Position numbers and translations under genes: made by a program. From Prochlorococcus sp. AG-412-I05 (GTDB lineage Bacteria; Cyanobacteriota; Cyanobacteriia; PCC-6307; Cyanobiaceae), in assembly GCA_003214855.1 (NCBI GenBank), contig QCLC01000007.1, positions 20,726-84,725 on the forward strand: a DNA stretch of 64,000 nucleotides, in the 5' to 3' direction. Of the stretch, positions 28,724-37,845 are shown piece after piece (position 1 is the stretch's first letter; every line of letters starts with the position of its first letter). Below the pieces are notes generated by a model, which saw nothing but the letters and a program-made list of their open reading frames with translations, had not been told where the DNA came from and made no database searches.

Positions 28724-30260
28724 GTTGTTTTTGGTTGAGGGGCCCTTCTAGATGGGTCCAGGGCAGTGTTCGTGATGGCTCCCATGATTCATGCACCACT
28801 TCTTCCCAGGCGGGTGGGCGGGGCAGTGGCATGGCTTGTTCAGTGGTTGCATTGAGACCCCCTTCTCTTGCTGCTCTGTAGGCCTTTCTCCAGCTGCCCA
28901 GTTTGTTGTGTGAGCCCCGGACAGATGCAATCACAGGGGCGAGGCGTCGGTCACTGCGTGACAGCAGAGCCTGGATCGTGCTCCATCCGAAGCTTTCTGG
29001 TCGCACCTCAATGCCTTTTGGTTTCAGTTGTTTGGCTAGTTGTTTGAGTCGTTTCTCCGCTTTACGGTTGATCCCTTGCCATTGAAAGGGAGTATGAGCC
29101 TTAGGGACAAAGGTGCTGACTCCCAGAGTGAGGCGTAAGCCTGGGGTTGTTTTTTTGAGGTTAAGTAACAGATTGCTCGTGTCGTTTATATCTGAGTCCT
29201 CTTCGGTAGGTAGTCCAACCATGCCGTAGAGCTTCAGCCCATTGAGGCCGCCTTCAAACGCATAGTTGGCAGCCGCAAAAATTTCTTCTTGAGCAAGCTT
29301 TTTATTGATCATTGCGCGAATGCGCTCGCTGCCGCTTTCGATGGCAATTGTGAGTGATTTACTGCCGCGGCGGTTCAGGATCCTGGTCAATTCTGAGTTT
29401 ACTGTGGATGCCCGTACAGAGCTAACGCTGAGGCGGATGTCGTTGAAGCGATCTTTGTCTAACCATTGCAGAAGCTCACCAAATTGAGGGTGTTGGGTAA
29501 CAGAGGCGCCTAGTAGTCCAAGTCTCTTAGTGGCGGTGAGTCCTTTCTCAATGGCAGGGATGAGTCCATCGTCTAAGGATGGACTGCGGAAGGGCAGTGT
29601 GAGATAGCTGGCAAGACAGAATCGGCAAAGTTCTGGGCAGCTGCGCACCACCTCAACCATATGGATGTTTGGCCAGGCAGCATCTGGCGTGATCACTGTG
29701 GAATGAGTGAGGGTGTTGCCGCGCCAGGTTTGCTTCGCGATTGAGTGGGGTAAGCCTGATTCGACGGGCTTTACTGTCAGCAGGGTGTCATCAGCGTCGT
29801 AGATGGGTTCATAGAACCTTGGTACATAGACACCTGGAATCTTTGCCAGAGCGCGCAGGCGATCAGTTCGGGGCAACTGTTTCACTTGTTGGAGCGTATC
29901 GATGAAGGCTGGTAAAAGTTCTTCCCCGTCGCCCAACAACACCACATCGAAAAATGGAGCTAGGGGTTCGGGGTTAGCTGTGAGTACAGGACCACCACCA
30001 AAAACAATCGGGTTGTTTTCTCCGCGTTGATGACTCCATAGCGGGATGCGTTGTTGCTCAAGTAGATCCAGCAATACCGGACCATCCAGTTCCCAGCTCA
30101 GGGAGAGTCCGAACAGGTCGCATGTGCGATGGGGGATGTCCCCTTGATCGGTAAATAACCGCCTTACATCGATGTCTTCACGTTTAGCGAGGGTGGCCCA
30201 GATGACTTGATATCCCAGGCTGGTAATCCCAATGCTGTATGTGCTTGGGAACGCCAGCAC
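28662..30260 (-). CDS. B12-binding-domain radical SAM protein
   Basis: A protein of at least 532 residues. The N-terminal part resembles a cobalamin-binding-type Rossmann domain (FGLSLSWELDGPVLLDLLEQ, VFGGGPVLTANPEPLAPFFD, VLLGDGEELL). It is followed by a radical SAM core with CPELCRFC as the [4Fe-4S] cluster motif, and a C-terminal extension. The reaction is unknown. The first usable start is GTG at 30260, but the frame stays open and family-like upstream (LLFTPAVPEPGALRA just before it) to a stop near 30343. The true start may therefore be a non-standard codon such as CTG, or the N-terminus may have been shortened. Confidence 0.85.
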   Translation of the reverse strand: MLAFPSTYSIGITSLGYQVIWATLAKREDIDVRRLFTDQGDIPHRTCDLFGLSLSWELDGPVLLDLLEQQRIPLWSHQRGENNPIVFGGGPVLTANPEPLAPFFDVVLLGDGEELLPAFIDTLQQVKQLPRTDRLRALAKIPGVYVPRFYEPIYDADDTLLTVKPVESGLPHSIAKQTWRGNTLTHSTVITPDAAWPNIHMVEVVRSCPELCRFCLASYLTLPFRSPSLDDGLIPAIEKGLTATKRLGLLGASVTQHPQFGELLQWLDKDRFNDIRLSVSSVRASTVNSELTRILNRRGSKSLTIAIESGSERIRAMINKKLAQEEIFAAANYAFEGGLNGLKLYGMVGLPTEEDSDINDTSNLLLNLKKTTPGLRLTLGVSTFVPKAHTPFQWQGINRKAEKRLKQLAKQLKPKGIEVRPESFGWSTIQALLSRSDRRLAPVIASVRGSHNKLGSWRKAYRAAREGGLNATTEQAMPLPRPPAWEEVVHESWEPSRTLPWTHLEGPLNQKQLIQQQHQALNEHVGVPAGEE

Positions 30261-30754
30261 GGCTCGGAGCGCTCCAGGTTCGGGAACGGCGGGGGTGAAT
30301 AGGAGCGTTTCCTTGTTCAGGAGGTCAACCTTGGCAACATCAGTTCATCCTGAAGAGGCTATTGGCATCGGGTGCGAAATCATCTGATGTACGTCAATAA
30401 ATCAATGGTTAAGGAATCAGCGCTTCATCATTGGGTTGCTTGATTATATGTTTTGACCTGCCAGCTGTCTTTGGCAAATTCTTTGCTTCACTTTATATTG
30501 ATGGAGTAATAATTTAGATGACTACCTGCCTTTTAGGGATCTAGGTTATTGTGATATTTAATGGCAATATTGGCTGACGTCCTGAGCTCGGGAGCGGATA
30601 TTTACGAGTCTTATTCTACAGATTATGAGAATTCAAATGATACGGGTTGTCTTAATTCTCTTTGTAAAATTTTTCTAGAGGATGGATTTGGGCTGTCTGC
30701 AAATTATCCAGTTTATTTAGATATTATAAGCAGTAGATTGCTTCTTTCGATTGG
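30261..30754. other. AT-rich intergenic stretch between radical SAM and ClC genes
   Basis: About 490 bp without a convincing gene. The first ~80 bp are probably the untranslated or non-canonically started 5' end of the radical SAM gene. The remainder is AT-rich. A 76-codon plus-strand frame (30561-30791) overlaps the end of the ClC gene and has a low-complexity, family-less sequence, so I do not call it. No tRNA, terminator with a U tract, or repeat was seen. Confidence 0.5.
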
Positions 30755-32113
30755 TTACTCTTTGTATTCCATTGTGATTTGTCTTTCATAGATTGAGTGT
30801 TCATTAAAGATGCGAGCGACGAGAAAACTTGATAGGCATGCCACTAGTATTGGTTTGAGGATTAGTAAATCTTTTGTTAGTGCGAAGGCCAAAAACATGG
30901 CTGTGATCGGTGTGCGTGAGCAGCTTGCTACGAACGCTCCCATGCCGGCAAAAATGAAGGTATTGGGTGCATGGCCAGTGAGCATTTCTGCCCAGTCTCC
31001 ACAGGCTAGGCCGATGGCTCCTCCTAGGGTCAGCATCGGGACAAATAAGCCTCCTGGTGCTCCTGAGGCAGCTGCTAGCCCGGTAGTGAAAAACAGCACG
31101 ATGAAGGTGCTGAGAGCCATCAGAGGACCAGCTTCTCCTCCGCCGACTAGATCTTGAAGGTTATCCAAATTCCTAAAGCTCTCAGGAAGAGCTGCATAAA
31201 CCCCTCCGAGTACACCACCACTGAGCACCATCTTTAAAACGAGTCGATTGCCGAACCAGGTTTTACCTTTGCGTTGCATCGCTAGGACGTAGCGGCAGTA
31301 AAACTCCGCTAAGACTCCAGTGACCAAACCAAGGGCGATTAGGTAGCCCAGGTCGATTGGAAGAAAGTGCACTAGGGGTGTGTATTCACGTTCCAGTTGA
31401 AAGCCCACGCCTTTGCTAAGACTTTCAGCTGATGGACTTAGTCCTAGGAATCCGAACACATCGGCCCAAGTATCAGCCCAGAAGGTGGTGACAACCACCA
31501 GCAACAAGACTGCAGGTTTTGCAGAATGAAGTAGCTCTTCAATTACATAAACAAAGCCTCCAATTGGCGCACTGAAAATAGCGGCTAGGCCTGCCCCACC
31601 ACCAGCAGCGACAATGACTCGGCGAAAGGCGATTGGTGCCTTTAACCATTGAGCAAATTTCCAAGCGACAGAGCCTCCCATTTGCACTGCTGGTCCTTCT
31701 GGACCAAGTGGAAAACCACTGCCGATGGCGATAACTCCTGCGACTAGCTTGACCATCCCAACCCTCAATCCCATTGGTACGGATCGATGGCGTAAAAATG
31801 CCATGATGTGGCTCACCCCTGAACCACTCGCAGAGGGGGCTAGACCAGATACAAGCAACCCAGAAACCAAGCCTCCTGTGGCACCAAGGGCTGGTAGAAC
31901 GATCCATGGTGGAAGAAGTTCAAGAAGCTGGAATCGCCACTTGGCGAGGCTATAGATACCAGCTTTGAAAAGCACTCCTGTGAGTGCAGCTCCAAGGCCC
32001 GTAAGCATCAGAGCCAGCACAACCACAAACCAGCGCTGTTCTAAGAGTTTGCGGATGCTGCGACTGGACGGCATCAGATTTTGTTGCTGGTTTAGATCAT
32101 TCGGCATGGCCAT
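30755..32113 (-). CDS. ClC-family chloride channel/antiporter
   Basis: Polytopic anion transporter of 452 residues from this start. It has the signatures GSGVSH (selectivity motif GSGIP-like), [15 protein letters not shown] with the gating Glu (the usual GKEGP Lys is Pro here), and [17 protein letters not shown] (GxFxP motif). About 10-12 helices are present. It lacks C-terminal CBS domains, so it is the short prokaryotic type. Several ATGs compete at the 5' end (32134, 32113, 32107), all overlapping the acnB stop at 32097-32099; I choose 32113 as a compromise. Translational coupling to acnB is likely. Confidence 0.92.
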   Translation of the reverse strand: MAMPNDLNQQQNLMPSSRSIRKLLEQRWFVVVLALMLTGLGAALTGVLFKAGIYSLAKWRFQLLELLPPWIVLPALGATGGLVSGLLVSGLAPSASGSGVSHIMAFLRHRSVPMGLRVGMVKLVAGVIAIGSGFPLGPEGPAVQMGGSVAWKFAQWLKAPIAFRRVIVAAGGGAGLAAIFSAPIGGFVYVIEELLHSAKPAVLLLVVVTTFWADTWADVFGFLGLSPSAESLSKGVGFQLEREYTPLVHFLPIDLGYLIALGLVTGVLAEFYCRYVLAMQRKGKTWFGNRLVLKMVLSGGVLGGVYAALPESFRNLDNLQDLVGGGEAGPLMALSTFIVLFFTTGLAAASGAPGGLFVPMLTLGGAIGLACGDWAEMLTGHAPNTFIFAGMGAFVASCSRTPITAMFLAFALTKDLLILKPILVACLSSFLVARIFNEHSIYERQITMEYKE

Positions 32114-34721
32114 TGGTGGGTGAAAACTCTGCAAGAACTTCTGCTTGTATGTCGTGACTTACCACGCGCCCTTGATCTGCAAAGCCATCAATCTGGTTGA
32201 AATTTAGATAGCGATAAAGCTCAGATGAGAGGGGATCAATTTTTTCTGTTGCGATCGAAAGATATTCTTTTGCTGTAGGGATTCTGCCTAATAATGCACA
32301 TACTGCTGCCAACTCAGCACTGCCTAAATAGACTTGGGCTCCTTGGCCTAGTCGATTGTTGAAGTTTCGAGTGCTTGTGGAGAAAACGGTTGTGTTGTCT
32401 TCCACGCGTGCTTGATTGCCCATACATAATGAACAACCAGGCATTTCCATGCGGCTCCCTGCAGCTTCGAAGATTTTGTAGTAGCCCTCTTCTTGAAGCA
32501 TGGCTTCATCCATTCTTGTTGGTGGGCAAACCCATAGGCGAGCTTTGCTGGTTCCAGACCCTTCAAGTATTTTTGCGGCAGCTCTGTAGTGGCCGATGTT
32601 GGTCATACATGAGCCGATAAAGACTTCCTGCACTGGATTGTTTGCAACCTCACTGAGTAGTTTCACATTGTCGGGATCGTTGGGACAGGCCAGTACGGGT
32701 TCTTTGAGTTCGTCGAGATTGATATTGATGATTTCGGCATACTCTGCGTTTTGATCAGCGCTAATCAATTCTGGCTTGGCCAGCCAAGCTTCCATGGCTT
32801 TGATACGTCTTGCCAGGGTGCGAGCATCCTGATAACCGCGGGCAATCATGTTTTTTAGCAATGCAATATTGCTGCGAAGGTATTCAGCAACCGTTGATTC
32901 AGAGAGTTTGATCGTGCAGCCAGCGCAGGAACGTTCAGCAGTGGCATCGGTTAGTTCAAAGGCTTGCTCCAGCTTCAGATCAGGTAATCCTTCGATTTCC
33001 ATGATTTTGCCGCTAAAGACATTGAGTTTGTTGGCTTTTTCTACGCTGAGTAGACCTTCTTGAATCGCGATCAAGGGGATGGCATTGACGACGTCACGCA
33101 GTGTGATGCCGCTCTGCAGTGAGCCGCTGAAACGAACCAGTACAGATTCCGGCATGTCTAGGGGCATGGCACCGATGGCTGCAGCAAAAGCCACCACGCC
33201 AGAACCTCCGGGGAAAGAAATGCCTAAGGGGAAACGAGTGTGGCTATCGCCGCCTGTTCCCACTGTGTCTGGCAGAAGCATGCGGTTCAGCCAGCTGTGG
33301 ATGATCCCATCGCCTGGATGAAGTGCTACTCCACCACGCTGGGCGAAGAAATCGGGAAGTTCTTTCTGGGTTTGTAGATCTACAGGCTTCGGGTAGGCAG
33401 CGGTGTGGCAGAAGCTTTGCATGACTAGATCTGCTGCAAATCCCAAGCACGCGAGTTCCTTCATTTCGTCCCGGGTCATTGGTCCAGTTGTGTCTTGGCT
33501 GCCTACAGTTGTCATCAGCGGTTCGCAACTTGTCCCAGGTCGTATTCCTGCGAGACCACAGGCAAGACCAACAATTTTTTGGGCCTGGGTATACCCCTTG
33601 CCCGTTTCAGGAGTGTCTCCTGGGCGGACGAATAGATCGGATGTTGACAGTCCAAATTGAGAACGCACTTTGTCGGTTAGTGCTCTGCCGATCAGTAGGG
33701 AGATACGCCCGCCTGCTCGCATTTCGTCGCTGATGGTGATTGGTTTGAGCTTGAAGTGAGCCACGATTTCGCCTGCTTTGTCTTCTCCGAAGGCTCGTTC
33801 GATGGTGCCGGCATGTGGACGGATGGTGATCACATCGCCACTTTGCAGCTGACTGACATCACATTCGATTGGTAGGGCGCCGGAGTCTTCCGCTGTGTTG
33901 AAGAAGATCGGAGCGATTTTGCCGCCAAGGATGACGCCGCCGGATCGCTTGTTGGGTACGTAAGGGATATCGGCTCCTATGTGCCAAAGCACCGAATTGA
34001 TTGCTGATTTGCGAGAACTGCCCGTACCCACCACATCGCCCACGTAGGCAATGGGATGGCCTTTTGCTTTCAGGCTGATGATCGTGGCAAGGGCATTGGG
34101 ATCCCGTGTTTCCAGCATGGCCAGAGCATGCAGGGGGATGTCTGGTCGGGTGGTGGCATGGGTGGCGGGGGATAGATCGTCGGTATTGGTTTCACCATCA
34201 ACTTTGAAGACTGTGACTGTGATCTCTTTGGCTAAGACTGGTTTTGAGGTGAACCATTCAGCGGCGGCCCAGCTTTCTACAACTTGCTTTGCGAAGCGAT
34301 TGGTTTCAGCTAGCTCGATGACGTCATGGACTGCGTCGTAGACGAGCAGGGTGCGACTCAGGCCTGTAGCGGCGCATTCAGCTAGCTCGTGGTCATTGTG
34401 TTGAAGCAGCTCAATCAGAGCTGCAACGTTGTACCCCCCAATCATCGTGCCTAGCAGTTTTGTGGCTTCTAAAGGAGTAATGAGTGGGCTCTTGCTGTTT
34501 CCCTGGGCGATAGCACTCAGCCAGGTTGCTTTCACGTAGGCAGCTTCATCTACTCCAGGAGGGATGCGTTCACGCAGCAGGTAAAGCAGTTCAGAGTTAT
34601 CTCCTGCTGGTGGATTCTGTAAAAGTAAGGTGAGTGCTTGGGTTTGCTCGGCAGTGAGGGGCAGGGGGGGGATGCCCTGGGCGTCACGTTCGGCGGCGAG
34701 CTGGCGATAAGCACTCAGCAT
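32097..34721 (-). CDS. acnB: Aconitate hydratase B
   Basis: Iron-sulfur enzyme that interconverts citrate and isocitrate. The 874-residue protein matches the AcnB type: an N-terminal HEAT-like domain ([20 protein letters not shown] to about residue 155), then domain 4 (swivel), then domains 1-3. The cluster cysteines include the [13 protein letters not shown] motif near residue 770, and another ligand is probably in the [15 protein letters not shown] segment. It overlaps the ClC gene at its 3' end. It is divergent from DAHP synthase; the gap also contains a 31-codon frame at 34746-34841 that I regard as unsupported. Confidence 0.97.
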   Translation of the reverse strand: MLSAYRQLAAERDAQGIPPLPLTAEQTQALTLLLQNPPAGDNSELLYLLRERIPPGVDEAAYVKATWLSAIAQGNSKSPLITPLEATKLLGTMIGGYNVAALIELLQHNDHELAECAATGLSRTLLVYDAVHDVIELAETNRFAKQVVESWAAAEWFTSKPVLAKEITVTVFKVDGETNTDDLSPATHATTRPDIPLHALAMLETRDPNALATIISLKAKGHPIAYVGDVVGTGSSRKSAINSVLWHIGADIPYVPNKRSGGVILGGKIAPIFFNTAEDSGALPIECDVSQLQSGDVITIRPHAGTIERAFGEDKAGEIVAHFKLKPITISDEMRAGGRISLLIGRALTDKVRSQFGLSTSDLFVRPGDTPETGKGYTQAQKIVGLACGLAGIRPGTSCEPLMTTVGSQDTTGPMTRDEMKELACLGFAADLVMQSFCHTAAYPKPVDLQTQKELPDFFAQRGGVALHPGDGIIHSWLNRMLLPDTVGTGGDSHTRFPLGISFPGGSGVVAFAAAIGAMPLDMPESVLVRFSGSLQSGITLRDVVNAIPLIAIQEGLLSVEKANKLNVFSGKIMEIEGLPDLKLEQAFELTDATAERSCAGCTIKLSESTVAEYLRSNIALLKNMIARGYQDARTLARRIKAMEAWLAKPELISADQNAEYAEIININLDELKEPVLACPNDPDNVKLLSEVANNPVQEVFIGSCMTNIGHYRAAAKILEGSGTSKARLWVCPPTRMDEAMLQEEGYYKIFEAAGSRMEMPGCSLCMGNQARVEDNTTVFSTSTRNFNNRLGQGAQVYLGSAELAAVCALLGRIPTAKEYLSIATEKIDPLSSELYRYLNFNQIDGFADQGRVVSHDIQAEVLAEFSPTNGHAE

Positions 34722-34852
34722 TGGGGTGATTCCTCGGCAGCGGTCATGGCCCTTCTATTGTTATTTGCCGTCGATCCCTCCTGGCAGGAGATCGATATTG
34801 AAATGCAATTACCGGATGCTGCCACCTTGCTGGTTTCCTAGCCTGGGTTGTC

Positions 34853-35935
34853 ATGAATTCTGGCGAAATGACCACCACCTCCGACTTGCATGTGGTGGAT
34901 ACGCGGCCTTTGGTGTCGCCCCTCTTGCTTCATCAGGAGCTGCCCCTCGATCTAGTGGCTCTCAAAACCGTTGCAGACACTCGTAAGCGCATCCAGGCAA
35001 TTCTGCGTGGTGAGGATCCCCGCTTGCTGGTGATTGTTGGTCCCTGCTCGGTTCATGACATTGCCTCTGCAAGGGACTATGCCCGTCAGTTGGAGCCACT
35101 GCGAATGCGATATGCCCCCCAGTTGGAGGTGGTTTTGCGGGTCTATTTCGAAAAACCTCGCACCACCGTTGGCTGGAAAGGTCTCATCAATGATCCTCAT
35201 CTCGATGGTTCCTATGACATCAACACTGGCTTGAGGCGTGCGCGGTCGTTGTTGCTCGACCTTGCCCGCGAGGGTATGCCGACGGCCACTGAATTGCTGG
35301 ATCCGGTTGTTCCTCAATACATCGCTGATTTGATCAGTTGGACGGCGATTGGAGCCAGAACTACTGAGAGTCAGACCCATCGGGAGATGGCTTCTGGATT
35401 GTCAATGCCCGTCGGTTACAAAAACGGTACCGATGGCAGTGCCAAGATTGCGATCCATGCGATGCAGGCAGCATCTAGACCGCATCATTTTCTAGGGATC
35501 AATCGGCAGGGTCAGGCTTCGATTGTGCATACCACTGGAAATCCTGATGGCCATCTCGTGTTGCGGGGAGGTAATGGCTGCACTAATTACCATCCCGAAG
35601 CGGTTGAAGAGGTTGCAAAAGAATTAGTGAAGGCTGGCTTGGCTGATCGGTTGATGGTGGATTGCAGCCACGACAATTCGAATAAAGATTTTCGGCGACA
35701 GTCAGAGGTGCTTCAGGCTGTTGCTACTCAGGTACGCCAAGGATCAACCCACCTCATGGGTGTGATGTTGGAAAGTCATCTTGTCGAGGGCAATCAGAAG
35801 TTGCCTGAAGACCTCTCTACTCTTGTCTATGGTCAAAGCATTACGGATGCTTGTATCGATATAGAGACAACGGCAACTCTCCTTGAGGATTTGGCGGCTG
35901 CAGTGGCTTCAGTGACGTTGTCACCAATAACTTGA
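34853..35935 (+). CDS. aroG: 3-deoxy-7-phosphoheptulonate synthase, AroG type
   Basis: First enzyme of the shikimate pathway; it condenses PEP and erythrose 4-phosphate. The 360-residue type I (AroFGH-like) enzyme has LLVIVGPCSVHD with a metal-binding Cys, the KPRTTVGWKGLINDPHLDGS substrate segment, GARTTESQTHREMASGLSMP, GGNGCTNYHPEA and the metal site MVDCSHDNSNKD. The ATG at 34853 is preceded by no clear Shine-Dalgarno. A second ATG six codons in (MTTTSD) is also possible. Which aromatic amino acid inhibits it cannot be read from the sequence. Confidence 0.95.
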   Translation: MNSGEMTTTSDLHVVDTRPLVSPLLLHQELPLDLVALKTVADTRKRIQAILRGEDPRLLVIVGPCSVHDIASARDYARQLEPLRMRYAPQLEVVLRVYFEKPRTTVGWKGLINDPHLDGSYDINTGLRRARSLLLDLAREGMPTATELLDPVVPQYIADLISWTAIGARTTESQTHREMASGLSMPVGYKNGTDGSAKIAIHAMQAASRPHHFLGINRQGQASIVHTTGNPDGHLVLRGGNGCTNYHPEAVEEVAKELVKAGLADRLMVDCSHDNSNKDFRRQSEVLQAVATQVRQGSTHLMGVMLESHLVEGNQKLPEDLSTLVYGQSITDACIDIETTATLLEDLAAAVASVTLSPIT

Positions 35936-35941
35936 AGAGTT

Positions 35942-36595
35942 TTAGATCGCTGTCATCCATGACCAGGCGACTGCAACTCCCATCGGAACAGTGAGGTTGT
36001 CGATACCCCAGCGACTTAGTTGTTCTAGTCCAACGGCAAGGCCTGTGACGGCGAAGATGCGTAGGGGATGGAAGCTAGCGTCAATGAGCAGGCTTAGAGT
36101 GAACAGAATGATTAGGGTTATCACAGCCATGGTAAGAGTGCCTGCGATTGATTTGCGTTGACCCCATATCAACCAATTGGGTGAGCGTACTTTGCGACCG
36201 ATGAGTCCAGCTAACCCATCGCCGAAAGCCATCACCAGCACTCCGGAGCAGACCGCTGCAGCATTTTCTGGCCAGAAGAAAATCAGCAACAGGGTGATTG
36301 TTAGAGCGTATGCCACTGTTCCATAGCTGCGCCGTTCGACGTCTTCAATCGCTGGTAGTAAGCGCCAGCGGTGGTTGATGAGGATCACAATGGTAATGAG
36401 GATTGCCATTGGAATCGCCCAATCCGATGGGATCCCTAGCCACCAGGCCAAAGGGATCACTGGGCCAGTACCGATGTGAACGATCTTGCGACTTAGTTCT
36501 CGTTGGTTAGGCCAGCGGACCCTGCAAACCACAGCAGCTGAAAGCACAAAAGCTATCCAGCATGCAATGGCAACCAGAGAGTTGATATACCCCAA
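35942..36595 (-). CDS. Phytol kinase-like (VTE5/dolichol kinase family) membrane protein
   Basis: A 217-residue protein with six to seven hydrophobic helices. It has the family pattern ELSRKIVHIGTGPVIPLAWW near the N-terminus, MAFGDGLAGLIGRKVRSP (CTP/Mg site) and a GQRKSIAGTLTM segment. It fits the phytol/farnesol kinase group related to CDP-diglyceride synthases, which recycles phytol from chlorophyll for tocopherol or chlorophyll synthesis. It ends 6 bp from the convergent aroG stop and starts 8 bp after the sigma-factor gene, so it is probably co-transcribed with the latter. Confidence 0.83.
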   Translation of the reverse strand: MGYINSLVAIACWIAFVLSAAVVCRVRWPNQRELSRKIVHIGTGPVIPLAWWLGIPSDWAIPMAILITIVILINHRWRLLPAIEDVERRSYGTVAYALTITLLLIFFWPENAAAVCSGVLVMAFGDGLAGLIGRKVRSPNWLIWGQRKSIAGTLTMAVITLIILFTLSLLIDASFHPLRIFAVTGLAVGLEQLSRWGIDNLTVPMGVAVAWSWMTAI

Positions 36596-36603
36596 GACTT
36601 AAC

Positions 36604-37638
36604 TCATGCTGCTTGTTGATGGTTGGTCATCATCCGTAGCTTGAGAATGGCTTTGGCCTCCAACTGTCGTACGCGTTCTCGTGAGACGCTGATTTGCCGA
36701 CCGATTTCAGCGAGGGTCAGTGGTTCTTCACCATCTAGACCGAAGCGCAAGCGCAGTATTTTCTGTTCACGTTCATTGAGCTGAGATAGCCAACCTCCTA
36801 GGTGTTCCTTTTGGATGCTGCGATCTAGGCCTTCCATTGGTTCGGCCCCATCGGGGTCGGGTATCAATTCCCCTAGGGTGCTGCGGTCTTCTTCTCCGCG
36901 GGCATGGGCATCGAGGGATGCGCAAGGAGCGCTTTGAGCGATGAGATCCTCAAGGTCTTGGGGTTGAATGCCCATGGCATGGGCTAACTCCAATCGATTT
37001 GGTTGACGGCCGAAACGATGGGAAAGTTCTCTTGAGATGCGTCGCATCTTGGAGAGTTTTTCGCTGATGTGAATGGGCAGACGGATGGTGCGGGCGCTGT
37101 TGTCGATGGCCCTGGTCATCCCTTGACGAATCCACCAATAGGCGTAAGTGGAGAACTTATAACCCATGGCTGGATCGAACTTGTCGACAGCACGCTCGAG
37201 ACCAATGGCTCCTTCTTGGACTAGGTCAAGGAGTTCAAGACCCTGATTCTGATATTTTTTGGCAACGCTAACCACGAGCCGGAGGTTGGCTGACATCATG
37301 CGGTCACGGGCGCGTTTGCCCATGCGAATTTTGTGGCGTTGTCGTGGCGTTTGGTCTTGCTCTGGTAACTCCAGCAATTCCTTCATCGCTTGCACATGGT
37401 GGGCCAGCTCAATTTCCTCAGCTGCGGTCAGCAAAGGGACGCGTCCAATGCTGCTCAGGTAGAACCCGATCGCATCAGTACCCAAACGACCACCTTGGCG
37501 ACTTTGATTACGGGATGCCTGCCCGTTACGGCCAGCTCGATTTGCTGTTTCTGAACGTTGCTTAGATGTAGACGGTAATACAACTTCTGACGAAGGCGTG
37601 AGTGAAGCACCCTTCGCAGATTCCAGAGGGATCCCCAT
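36604..37638 (-). CDS. RNA polymerase sigma factor, RpoD-like group 2
   Basis: A sigma-70 family factor of 344 residues. Region 1.2 begins at DAIGFYLSSIGRVPLL, and there is no long region 1.1. Region 2 contains NLRLVVSVAKKYQNQGLELLD and FSTYAYWWIRQGMTRAI. Region 3 starts at RTIRLPIHISEKL. Region 4 carries the helix-turn-helix LTLAEIGRQISVSRERVRQL. Length and domains fit a cyanobacterial group 2 (non-essential) sigma. The start is the ATG at 37636-37638, 8 bases after AGGAGG; a GTG directly before it is too close. The N-terminal 50 residues are low-complexity. Confidence 0.95.
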   Translation of the reverse strand: MGIPLESAKGASLTPSSEVVLPSTSKQRSETANRAGRNGQASRNQSRQGGRLGTDAIGFYLSSIGRVPLLTAAEEIELAHHVQAMKELLELPEQDQTPRQRHKIRMGKRARDRMMSANLRLVVSVAKKYQNQGLELLDLVQEGAIGLERAVDKFDPAMGYKFSTYAYWWIRQGMTRAIDNSARTIRLPIHISEKLSKMRRISRELSHRFGRQPNRLELAHAMGIQPQDLEDLIAQSAPCASLDAHARGEEDRSTLGELIPDPDGAEPMEGLDRSIQKEHLGGWLSQLNEREQKILRLRFGLDGEEPLTLAEIGRQISVSRERVRQLEAKAILKLRMMTNHQQAA

Positions 37639-37845
37639 CACCCTGGCCTCCTAAATTAGATTTGCGCGGAATGTAGCACTCATAGAGCTTAGAAACTTGG
37701 TTGAAGCAAAAAGTTTTTGTTATCCCGTGCGAGTGATCAGTTGATTGGTCGCTTCTAAGTAAAAAAACTGTTTTGCATGCTGATTATTCCTTTTTAGGTA
37801 GCAAAGAGCACTTCTCATAGTTATGGTCTCGAGAGGCACCGAGTG

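Noticed and set aside
30561-30791. 76-codon plus-strand frame
   Set aside because: It overlaps the end of the ClC gene antisense, is low in complexity, and has no ribosome-binding site or homology I recognise.
34746-34841. 31-codon frame between acnB and aroG as a leader peptide
   Set aside because: It lacks Phe, Tyr or Trp clusters and no attenuator hairpins follow, so it is not a supported leader peptide.
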